Origin: an uncultured Litorilinea sp.
Lineage (GTDB): Bacteria > Chloroflexota > Anaerolineae > Caldilineales > Caldilineaceae
Assembly: GCA_937922105.1 (NCBI GenBank)
Contig: CAKZVN010000238.1
Coordinates: forward strand, 1 to 5,677
DNA length: 5,677 nt
Direction of reading: 5' to 3'
The notes under the pieces were generated by a model. The model saw only the letters and a program-made list of their open reading frames with translations. It had not been told where the DNA came from and made no database searches. Each line of letters opens with the position of its first letter. The stretch's first letter is position 1. Made by a program: the position numbers and the translations under genes. Positions 1 to 4,723 of this stretch are shown one piece after another.

Positions 1-348
1 GCGGCCCAGCCCAGCCTCGATGGCTGCGATAATCGTTCCCTCCACCAATGGCGCATTGCTGATCAGACAGCGCGCCGCCACCTCCGGAGCCAGTAAGTCC
101 AGGGCTGTCTCCGCGCTGAGGACCGCGCTGCCCAAATCCACCAGGATCAAGATGCCGTCGGCGTGGGGGTGGGCCTCCACCGCGGCGACAATCGCGGCGG
201 CGTCGGTGCCCAAGTGGACTTGGCCCAGCCCATCCTCGGCGCCCCCCACTGCCGACAGGATCAAGTCGGGCGGGGCCATCTGGCGCGCCAAGTCGGCTAG
301 CCCCAGGGCTAGTTGGCGGCTATGCGAGACGATGACAAGGTGGATCAT
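1..348 (-). CDS. dhaM: DhaM, phosphotransferase subunit of PEP-dependent dihydroxyacetone kinase (3' part cut off by window edge)
   Basis: The 116 visible codons encode the start of an EIIA-Man-type domain. In the DhaKLM system DhaM takes phosphate from HPr on a histidine near its N-terminus and passes it to ADP bound on DhaL, in the cytoplasm. The protein begins MIHLVIVSHS, and His9 in VSHS sits where the phosphorylated His of E. coli DhaM lies. Further family hallmarks are GGAEDGLG (residues 35-42), a short HLGTDAAAI stretch (46-53) and the LVDLGSAVLSAE segment (69-80). The frame is open to base 1, so about the last tenth of the EIIA domain is missing. It cannot be seen whether HPr and EI-like domains follow, as in E. 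coli. The start is fixed by homology; the upstream GGGA is only a weak ribosome-binding site. It is the last visible gene of the dhaK-dhaL-glpK-dhaM run, 70 bases after glpK. Identity is secure; length is unknown. Confidence 0.92.
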   Translation of the reverse strand, partial: MIHLVIVSHSRQLALGLADLARQMAPPDLILSAVGGAEDGLGQVHLGTDAAAIVAAVEAHPHADGILILVDLGSAVLSAETALDLLAPEVAARCLISNAPLVEGTIIAAIEAGLGR

Positions 349-418
349 AGCGTATCCCGGTCTGTGTGTCCTGCTCTCTGGTAGAAGTTGAACGCGGCTG
401 CTATCCGGCACCGAACCA

Positions 419-1918
419 TCAATCGGCCCAGTCAAAGGTACGCGTGACAGCCTTGCGCCACCCTGCGTAGCCGGCTTCGCGGCGGGCCGCGTCGATCTGT
501 GGCAACCACTCGCGATCAATCTGCCAGTTGGCGCGCAGCGCGTCTAGCCCCGTCCAGAAGCCCACCGCCAACCCCGCCGCATAGGCCGCGCCTAGGCTGG
601 TGGTCTCCGCGACCTTCGGGCGAATGACACGCGTGCCCAAGATATCGGCCTGGAGTTGCATCAGGAAGTTGTTCACCGTCGCGCCGCCGTCCACCTTGAG
701 CGTCGTCAATGCCACGCCGCTGTCCGCGTTCATAGCGTCCAGCACCTCGCGCGTTTGATAGCAGATCGCCTCCAGCGCGGCGCGCACCACATGCGCCCGG
801 TTGACGTAGCGCGTCAGCCCCACCAGCACCCCGCGCGCGTCGCTGCGCCAATAGGGGGCGAAAAGCCCGCTAAAGGCCGGCACCAGATAGCAGCCGCCGC
901 TATCGGGCACGCTCTGGGCCAAAGCCTCGGTCTCGGCAGCATGGTCAATCAAACGCAGGTTATCGCGCAGCCATTGCACGGTTGCGCCCGCCATGGCAAT
1001 GGACCCCTCCAGCGCATAGACCGGGGGCTGCACGCCGAATTGGTAACAGACGGTGGTGAGCAACCCATTGCGGCTATGCACAATCTCGTTGCCCGTGTTG
1101 AGCAACATAAAACAGCCGGTCCCATAAGTATTTTTGGCCTCGCCGGGTGTGAAGCAAGTCTGCCCCACCGTCGCCGCCTGCTGATCGCCCAAGTCGCCGC
1201 ACACGGGAATCCGCGCGCGGAAGGGACCGGTGGGCAGTGTGAAGCCGTAGAAGCTCGGGTCGCTGCTGGGCGCGATGCGCGGCAAGAGGCTGCGCGGGAT
1301 GTCGAAGAGCGCCAGCAGTTCGTCATCCCAATCCAGCGTTTCCAGGTTCATGAGCATGGTGCGCGAAGCATTGGTCGGATCGGTGACGTGTGCACCGCCG
1401 GTCAACTGCCAGATCAGCCAAGTGTCCACCGTGCCGAAGAGCAGCTCCCCCGTGGCGGCTCGGGCGCGCGCCTCCGGGTGCTGCTCCAAGAGCCAGCGAA
1501 TCTTGGGGGCGGAGAAATAGGTGGCAATGGGTAGCCCCGTGCGCCGGTAGAGCAACTCGGCATGGCCCGCGGCCTGCAGCTCGCGGCAGATGCGGTCTGT
1601 GCGCGTATCTTGCCAGACGATGGCATTCGCCAGCGGGCGTCCTGTGGTGCGCTCCCAGAGGATGGTGGTTTCGCGCTGGTTGGTGGTGCCGATGGCGGCG
1701 ATCTCCTCGGGCGCGATCTCGGCTTTGGCTAAGGTGGCGCCAATCACCTCGCGCGTGTTTTGCCAAATCTCCAGCGGGTCATGCTCCACCCAGCCGCTTT
1801 GCGGGAAGATTTGGCGATGCTCGCGCTGGTCGTAGGCAACGATGTCGCCACGAACATCGAAGAGCATAAAACGGGTACTGGTTGTCCCCGAATCAATTGC
1901 GCCCACATACTTCGCCAT
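419..1918 (-). CDS. glpK: Glycerol kinase (FGGY family)
   Basis: This enzyme phosphorylates glycerol with ATP to sn-glycerol 3-phosphate in the cytoplasm. The 499 residues match the usual family length (E. coli about 502). The N-terminal phosphate-binding motif DSGTTSTR is at 9-16. Glycerol-contacting residues are visible as Arg82-Glu83 in NQRETT, Tyr134 in TYFSAPK and Asp245 in GDLGDQQAA (catalytic base by family knowledge). GTGCFM (266-271), ALEGSIAMAGA (302-312) and the FGGY signature GVLVGLTR...HVVRAALE (363-383) follow. The C-terminal half ends AGYAGWRKAV, as in other GlpKs. AGGAG lies 10 bases before the ATG. Two oddities: the usual Gln in DQGTTS is Ser10, and the loop before GDQQAA (about 226-239) has no histidine where Firmicutes GlpK is phosphorylated by HPr, so that control is probably absent. 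It lies between dhaL (51-base gap) and dhaM (70-base gap), most likely in one operon. Confidence 0.97.
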   Translation of the reverse strand: MAKYVGAIDSGTTSTRFMLFDVRGDIVAYDQREHRQIFPQSGWVEHDPLEIWQNTREVIGATLAKAEIAPEEIAAIGTTNQRETTILWERTTGRPLANAIVWQDTRTDRICRELQAAGHAELLYRRTGLPIATYFSAPKIRWLLEQHPEARARAATGELLFGTVDTWLIWQLTGGAHVTDPTNASRTMLMNLETLDWDDELLALFDIPRSLLPRIAPSSDPSFYGFTLPTGPFRARIPVCGDLGDQQAATVGQTCFTPGEAKNTYGTGCFMLLNTGNEIVHSRNGLLTTVCYQFGVQPPVYALEGSIAMAGATVQWLRDNLRLIDHAAETEALAQSVPDSGGCYLVPAFSGLFAPYWRSDARGVLVGLTRYVNRAHVVRAALEAICYQTREVLDAMNADSGVALTTLKVDGGATVNNFLMQLQADILGTRVIRPKVAETTSLGAAYAAGLAVGFWTGLDALRANWQIDREWLPQIDAARREAGYAGWRKAVTRTFDWAD

Positions 1919-1928
1919 GACAGCCCGT

Positions 1929-1933
1929 CTCCT
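1929..1933 (-). promoter_or_regulatory. Ribosome-binding site of glpK
   Basis: AGGAG on the minus strand, 10 bases before the glpK ATG. The spacing is a little longer than the ideal 6-8 bases, but the hexamer is good and the start agrees with the conserved N-terminus of glycerol kinases. Confidence 0.65.
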
Positions 1934-1969
1934 GGTCGTGGTGTGCGGTGTCGCGTATTGCGCTGCGGG

Positions 1970-2644
1970 CTAGCGGCGGCTCGCCAGCGAGGCCGGTTGG
2001 GCCGCGCCCAGCGTCTCCGCAGCCGTGCGAATCAACCCATAGAGGCTGGTCGCGCCGGGGTCCTGGTGACCGATGGCGCGCGGGCCGAGATAGCTGGCGC
2101 GCCCGCGGTTGGCCTGCAAGCCGATGGTGTGGCGCATACCTGCCTCGGCAGCGACACGCGCGGCTTCCAGCGCCACAGCCAGCGGCGCGCCCTCCGCCGC
2201 GGCTTTCTCCAACGCGACCACCGCGGGTTCCAGCGCATCCACCAGTGTTTTGTCGTTGAGTTGGGCCTTGCCGCGCTGTTGGATGCCTTGTAGCCCGGCC
2301 CGGAACATGCGCGCCAATTGCACCAGCGTCACCACACTCCCGCCCTGACACTCTTGGGCCGCGCGTAAAAAGAACGCGCCGTAAAGCGGGCCGGCAGCGC
2401 CGCCAACGGTGGAGACCAAAGTCATGGCGACCGTGCGCAGCAACGCGCCGATATCGTCGCATTGCAGCCCTGGGTCGGCCAAACGGGCGCGCAGGCGCTC
2501 CATGCCGCGGCGCATGTTGGCGCCGTGGTCCGCGTCGCCGATGGCGGCGTCCAGATCGGTCAATTGCGCCTCGATGGCTTCGATGTGCTCCGCATAGGCC
2601 AACAACCAGGCACGGAAGTGGGCCAGCGAAATCTCCTGGCTCAT
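1970..2644 (-). CDS. dhaL: DhaL, ADP-binding subunit of PEP-dependent dihydroxyacetone kinase
   Basis: DhaL holds ADP as a fixed cofactor; DhaM rephosphorylates it and the ATP formed donates phosphate to dihydroxyacetone on DhaK. The 224 residues are slightly more than in E. coli DhaL (about 210). The magnesium/nucleotide aspartates are visible as Asp32, Asp37 and Asp39 in LDAAIGDADHG (31-41). STVGGAAGPLYG (78-89) is the nucleotide-binding glycine segment, with Ala where Ser is usual in GGASGPLYG. GKAQLNDKTLVDALEPA (125-141) and GRASYLGPRAIGHQDPGATS (181-200) are near-canonical. All key residues appear intact, so an active DhaL is expected. AGGAG at 2651-2655 lies 6 bases before the ATG, a strong ribosome-binding site that supports this start. 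The gene follows dhaK by 31 bases and precedes glpK by 51. The presence of dhaM nearby favours the PEP-dependent type over a single-chain ATP-dependent kinase. Confidence 0.96.
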   Translation of the reverse strand: MSQEISLAHFRAWLLAYAEHIEAIEAQLTDLDAAIGDADHGANMRRGMERLRARLADPGLQCDDIGALLRTVAMTLVSTVGGAAGPLYGAFFLRAAQECQGGSVVTLVQLARMFRAGLQGIQQRGKAQLNDKTLVDALEPAVVALEKAAAEGAPLAVALEAARVAAEAGMRHTIGLQANRGRASYLGPRAIGHQDPGATSLYGLIRTAAETLGAAQPASLASRR

Positions 2645-2650
2645 TGGTTA

Positions 2651-2655
2651 CTCCT
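2651..2655 (-). promoter_or_regulatory. Ribosome-binding site of dhaL
   Basis: AGGAG on the minus strand, 6 bases before the dhaL ATG. It is the strongest Shine-Dalgarno match in the operon, compared with weak sites before dhaK and dhaM, and it fixes the dhaL start. Confidence 0.75.
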
Positions 2656-2675
2656 GGGCGACGTCGGTCGCCCTG

Positions 2676-3668
2676 TCAGACGCCCCAGGTCAGCGCCGGC
2701 GTATGCACCGGCGCATCCCACAAAGCGATGAGTTCCGGGTCCAGTTGCAGCAGAGTGACCATGCACCCAGCCATATCCAAACTGGTAACATAATTGCCCA
2801 CCAGGCAGCGCGCCACCACCAGTCCGTGGGCTTGCAGGAAAGCGTGCAGCCGCCGAAAGACAATAAACAACTCGTGCTGTGGCGTCGCGCCCAAACCGCT
2901 GACCATCGCCAACACAGAGGTGCCAGGGCGCACCGCCATATCCTTGAGAATAGCCTCCGCGAGCATCTCCACCACCGTGTCCGCCTTCGCCAACGGGAGG
3001 CGCAACCGGCCCGGCTCACCGTGGATGCCGACGCCCAGTTCCATCTGGTCCGCGGGCAGGTCGAAGGTGGGGCGGCCCACGCTGGGCACGGTACAACTGC
3101 TCAGCGCAACACCCATGCTGCGCGCCTGATCGCTGGCGCGCTGGGCAAGGCGCGTCACCTCCGCCAACGGGCGCCCCGCCTCCGCAGCGGCGCCCGCGAT
3201 CTTCTCCACCAAGACCGCCGCGCCCATGCCGCGGCGGTTGTGCGCCGCCTCGACCGCTACGTCGTCTTTGACCAGGACCGAAGCGACGTCATAGCCCTCT
3301 TCGCGCGCCAACTCCAGCGCCATCTCGGTGTTGAGCACGCCGCCCATGTAATTTTTGACAATATACAACACCCCGGCTCCGCCCTCCACGGCGCGTGTGG
3401 CGGCAAGATATTGATCGGGCGTGGGGCTGGTGAAGATCGCGCCTGGACACGCGGCATCCAACATGCCGCGGCCCACATAGCCCACATTCAGCGGCTCGTG
3501 CCCGCTGCCGCTGCCGCTGATCACGCTCACCTTGCCGCGCACCGGCGCATCCACACGCGCCACATAATGGGGCGAAAACGACACGCGCAGCAAGTGAGGA
3601 TAGGCCAGTTGGAGACCCTCCAGGCTCTCCACTACCGCATCCGCCGGTTCGTTGATCAGCTTTTGCAT
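2676..3668 (-). CDS. dhaK: DhaK, dihydroxyacetone-binding subunit, with an altered KNYxGD motif
   Basis: DhaK binds dihydroxyacetone covalently through a histidine hemiaminal and presents it for phosphorylation to dihydroxyacetone phosphate. The 330 residues are shorter than E. coli DhaK (356), mainly because an insert near 240-265 of the E. coli protein is absent. Visible motifs are SGSGSGHEP (51-59, His57 aligning with E. coli His56), ACPGAIFTSPTPDQ (73-86), DDVAVE (135-140), GVGIHGEPG (212-220, His216 aligning with substrate-binding His218), NYVTSLDMAG (292-301) and the C-terminal ALWDAPVHTPAL. The oddity is KNYMGGVLNTEMA (105-117): Gly110 replaces the Asp109 of E. coli and Thr114 replaces the usual Phe. 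The substrate histidine is intact, so Dha binding is likely, but turnover or substrate range could differ. An in-frame stop two codons before the ATG shows the start cannot lie further upstream; its ribosome-binding site (GTGAG) is weak. First gene of the operon. Confidence 0.95.
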   Translation of the reverse strand: MQKLINEPADAVVESLEGLQLAYPHLLRVSFSPHYVARVDAPVRGKVSVISGSGSGHEPLNVGYVGRGMLDAACPGAIFTSPTPDQYLAATRAVEGGAGVLYIVKNYMGGVLNTEMALELAREEGYDVASVLVKDDVAVEAAHNRRGMGAAVLVEKIAGAAAEAGRPLAEVTRLAQRASDQARSMGVALSSCTVPSVGRPTFDLPADQMELGVGIHGEPGRLRLPLAKADTVVEMLAEAILKDMAVRPGTSVLAMVSGLGATPQHELFIVFRRLHAFLQAHGLVVARCLVGNYVTSLDMAGCMVTLLQLDPELIALWDAPVHTPALTWGV

Positions 3669-3680
3669 AGCTCACACGGG

Positions 3681-3746
3681 CCAAGTGTCGGCATCAGGCT
3701 ACAGAAGGTCGCCGCCGGCAAACGGGGCAGGGCGACGACACACTGG
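3681..3746 (-). promoter_or_regulatory. Possible folded 5' leader of dhaK
   Basis: Within the predicted dhaK leader two nested stems can be drawn. The outer arms are GTGTCG (3685-3690) with CGACAC (3736-3741), extended by CCA (3681-3683) with TGG (3744-3746) across a small internal loop. The inner arms are GTCGCC (3708-3713) with GGCGAC (3731-3736); the two stems share base 3736, so one pair must open. The structure ends about 12 bases before the dhaK ATG. It matches no riboswitch class I recognise, and in such GC-rich DNA pairing of this size can arise by chance. Confidence 0.25.
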
Positions 3747-3769
3747 GAGTCTACCGCTTTCCGCTCCCC

Positions 3770-3798
3770 ATTGTACCGGCTGTCGCCAGGTTGGGCAA
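3770..3798 (-). promoter_or_regulatory. Candidate sigma70-type promoter of the dhaK-dhaL-glpK-dhaM operon
   Basis: On the minus strand TTGCCC (3798-3793, four of six matches to TTGACA) is followed after exactly 17 bases by TACAAT (3775-3770, five of six matches to TATAAT). The start of transcription would be near 3763, giving a leader of about 95 bases before the dhaK ATG. The -35 box lies inside a 16-bp palindrome, which suggests repression by a dimeric regulator. No other spot nearer the gene has a comparable pair of boxes. Confidence 0.55.
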
Positions 3799-3806
3799 TT
3801 GTCCAA
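3791..3806. promoter_or_regulatory. 16-bp palindrome over the -35 box, candidate operator
   Basis: TTGGGCAATTGTCCAA is a near-perfect palindrome (14 of 16 positions symmetric; only the G/T pair at positions 5 and 12 breaks it). It covers the -35 box of the candidate dhaK promoter, as expected for a repressor operator. No regulator gene is visible in the window, so the protein that would bind is unknown. Confidence 0.5.
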
Positions 3807-3842
3807 TCGCATGGTGGCATGGGGTGCGGCTGTCGGGCAGAC

Positions 3843-3858
3843 CTCGATTATAGTCGAG
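3843..3858. promoter_or_regulatory. Second 16-bp palindrome containing a perfect minus-strand TATAAT
   Basis: CTCGATTATAGTCGAG is symmetric at 14 of 16 positions. On the minus strand it reads CTCGACTATAATCGAG, so a consensus -10 box (3852-3847) sits in its centre. A matching -35 box is poor: TTCACC lies only 14 bases away. It could be an upstream second promoter for the dha operon under an operator, or only an operator. Its centre is 52 bp from that of the palindrome at 3791-3806, about five DNA turns, but the two sequences differ. Confidence 0.35.
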
Positions 3859-3860
3859 CA

Positions 3861-3880
3861 CCGGACGGTGAACCGCCCGG
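3861..3880. repeat. GC-rich 20-base inverted repeat
   Basis: Arms CCGGACGGT (3861-3869) and ACCGCCCGG (3872-3880) are complementary with one mismatch that becomes a G:U pair in minus-strand RNA, around a two-base centre. It directly adjoins the palindrome at 3843-3858. No T-run follows on either strand, so it is not a typical intrinsic terminator. It may be a protein-binding site or part of the transcription end of the neighbouring rdgB-type gene. Confidence 0.35.
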
Positions 3881-3912
3881 CGCCGAACAACGCCTGCTCA
3901 GGCAGACTACTT

Positions 3913-3937
3913 GCCCCCTCAATCTCCTTCAGGGGGC
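3913..3937 (-). terminator. Stem-loop downstream of the rdgB-type gene, weak terminator candidate
   Basis: A perfect 7-bp stem, GCCCCCT (3913-3919) with AGGGGGC (3931-3937), encloses an 11-base loop. It begins 27 bases after the stop codon of the minus-strand rdgB-type gene, the right place for a transcription end. However, the minus strand continues AAGTAG rather than with a run of T, so intrinsic termination would be weak. A smaller 5-bp dyad (GCCTG/CAGGC, 3892-3903) follows. Confidence 0.35.
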
Positions 3938-3964
3938 GTTGCTGCGTAGCCCAGAGGTTTAGGC

Positions 3965-4585
3965 CTAGGCGTCCTCTGCCAACAGCGCGCGCAGCAGTTC
4001 TTTGGCGCGGCGGGCTGCTTTGGCCCGATGGCTGATGGTATTCTTCACCGCGGGCGGCAACTCCGCCATGGTGGCAGAGTGATCGGGCAGATAGAAAATC
4101 GGGTCATAGCCGAACCCATGCTCCCCGCGCGGCTCGTCCGTGATCACGCCTTCCACCGTGTCGTCCACCGTAAAGACGCGTCCGTCGGGCGTCGCCAGCG
4201 CCACCACACAGCGGAAGCGCGCGGTCCAAGTCGCGCGGTCAAAGGGGGCCAACTCGGCGAGCAGCGCGGCATAGCGCGCACGGTCGCTCAAACCCGGCCC
4301 GCCATAGCGCGCCGAGTGGACGCCGGGGCGCCCGCCCAGCGCATCCACCTCCAGCCCGGAGTCGTCGGCCCAGGTCCACAGCCCACTCAGCGCAGCGTAG
4401 CCCTGGGCCTTGAGCATGGCGTTGGTGGTGAAGGTATCGCCCGTCTCCGCGACCTCAGTGTGAATGCCCGCCTCGTCCAGCGCCACCACGCGCACAGGCA
4501 AATCTGCCAGCAACGCGCGGTATTCGCGCAACTTACCGGGATTATGCGTCGCAATCAACAGGGTCGAATTCGATAACCGTGACAT
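3965..4585 (-). CDS. rdgB: Non-canonical purine NTP pyrophosphatase (RdgB/HAM1 family)
   Basis: Enzymes of this family hydrolyse ITP, dITP and XTP to the monophosphate and pyrophosphate, keeping deaminated purines out of DNA and RNA. The 206 residues fit the family (E. coli RdgB 197). Motifs in order are LLIATHNPGKLREYR (9-23), ETGDTFTTNAMLKA (47-60), ADDSGLEVDALGGRPGVHSARYGG (73-96, with the catalytic Asp of DDSG) and GFGYDPIF (157-164), then AEL and KNTISHRAKA (174-190). One oddity is Thr54 where most members have Glu in TFxENA. The reading frame extends 27 codons further upstream to 4666, but the chosen ATG gives the N-terminus typical of the family and has GGGGA 9 bases before it, while the upstream ATG has no ribosome-binding site. 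It is divergent from the prs-type gene with 138 bases between them and is not obviously linked to the dha operon. Confidence 0.94.
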   Translation of the reverse strand: MSRLSNSTLLIATHNPGKLREYRALLADLPVRVVALDEAGIHTEVAETGDTFTTNAMLKAQGYAALSGLWTWADDSGLEVDALGGRPGVHSARYGGPGLSDRARYAALLAELAPFDRATWTARFRCVVALATPDGRVFTVDDTVEGVITDEPRGEHGFGYDPIFYLPDHSATMAELPPAVKNTISHRAKAARRAKELLRALLAEDA

Positions 4586-4594
4586 GGAATGATT

Positions 4595-4599
4595 TCCCC
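4595..4599 (-). promoter_or_regulatory. Ribosome-binding site deciding the rdgB start
   Basis: GGGGA on the minus strand, 9 bases before the ATG at 4585. Together with the family N-terminus it favours this start over the in-frame ATG at 4666, which has no purine-rich site before it. Confidence 0.5.
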
Positions 4600-4648
4600 A
4601 GATAGCGTCGTGCTCACCCCGGTGCTCTTTTCGCGGCGCCTTATCCTG

Positions 4649-4657
4649 TGATACCAT
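4649..4657 (+). promoter_or_regulatory. Weak extended -10 candidate for prs
   Basis: TGATACCAT has the TGn-plus-hexamer layout of an extended -10 (TACCAT, four of six matches) in the only AT-richer spot of the 138-base region between the divergent rdgB and prs genes. It would start transcription near 4664, about 60 bases before the prs ATG. No convincing -35 box is visible. The minus strand has TATGGT at the same place, so rdgB may start nearby; I could not locate a good minus-strand promoter. Confidence 0.22.
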
Positions 4658-4662
4658 AGAGA

Positions 4663-4707
4663 CCAAGCCGCCACACGGCGAATTGGACGTGCCGGGCCAA
4701 CCGGCAC
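4663..4707 (+). promoter_or_regulatory. Two consecutive hairpins in the prs leader
   Basis: The first hairpin pairs CCAAGCCG (4663-4670) with CGGC (4676-4679) and, across a GAA bulge, TTGG (4683-4686). The second is a perfect 7-bp stem, GTGCCGG (4689-4695) with CCGGCAC (4701-4707), around a GCCAA loop. It ends 4 bases before the GGAGAG ribosome-binding site at 4712-4717. Neither hairpin is followed by a T-run. The position suggests an effect on translation start or mRNA stability, but no known riboswitch is recognised. Confidence 0.4.
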
Positions 4708-4723
4708 CGACGGAGAGCGCTCA

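Noticed and set aside
656..1534. 292-codon plus-strand frame opposite glpK
   Set aside because: Glycerol kinase motifs on the minus strand cover the whole stretch. The antisense frame has no family resemblance.
1893..2462. 189-codon minus-strand frame overlapping dhaL and the glpK start
   Set aside because: It is in a different frame from the well-supported dhaL, is Arg/Gly/Ala-rich, and overlaps the intact start of glpK. It is a shadow frame.
2703..3962. 419-codon plus-strand open frame antisense to dhaK and reaching into the upstream gap
   Set aside because: It lies opposite a clearly conserved dhaK. Its product is rich in His, Arg, Ala and Gln without any recognisable domain, as expected from the reverse frame of a GC-rich gene. 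No good ribosome-binding site was seen.
3652..4035. 127-codon plus-strand frame spanning the dhaK-rdgB gap
   Set aside because: It starts inside dhaK and ends inside rdgB, both on the opposite strand with strong homology. The translated protein has no recognisable motif, so the gap is better read as regulatory DNA.
4586..4666. 27-codon N-terminal extension of the rdgB-type gene
   Set aside because: No ribosome-binding site precedes the upstream ATG, the added residues are not part of the family, and a purine-rich site lies at suitable distance before the internal ATG.
4683..4700. TTGG...CCAA half-sites before prs resembling the dha palindrome
   Set aside because: Only the outer four bases and one more position match, and the spacing is 18 rather than 16. 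The bases are better explained by the two hairpins. Not enough to call a shared operator.
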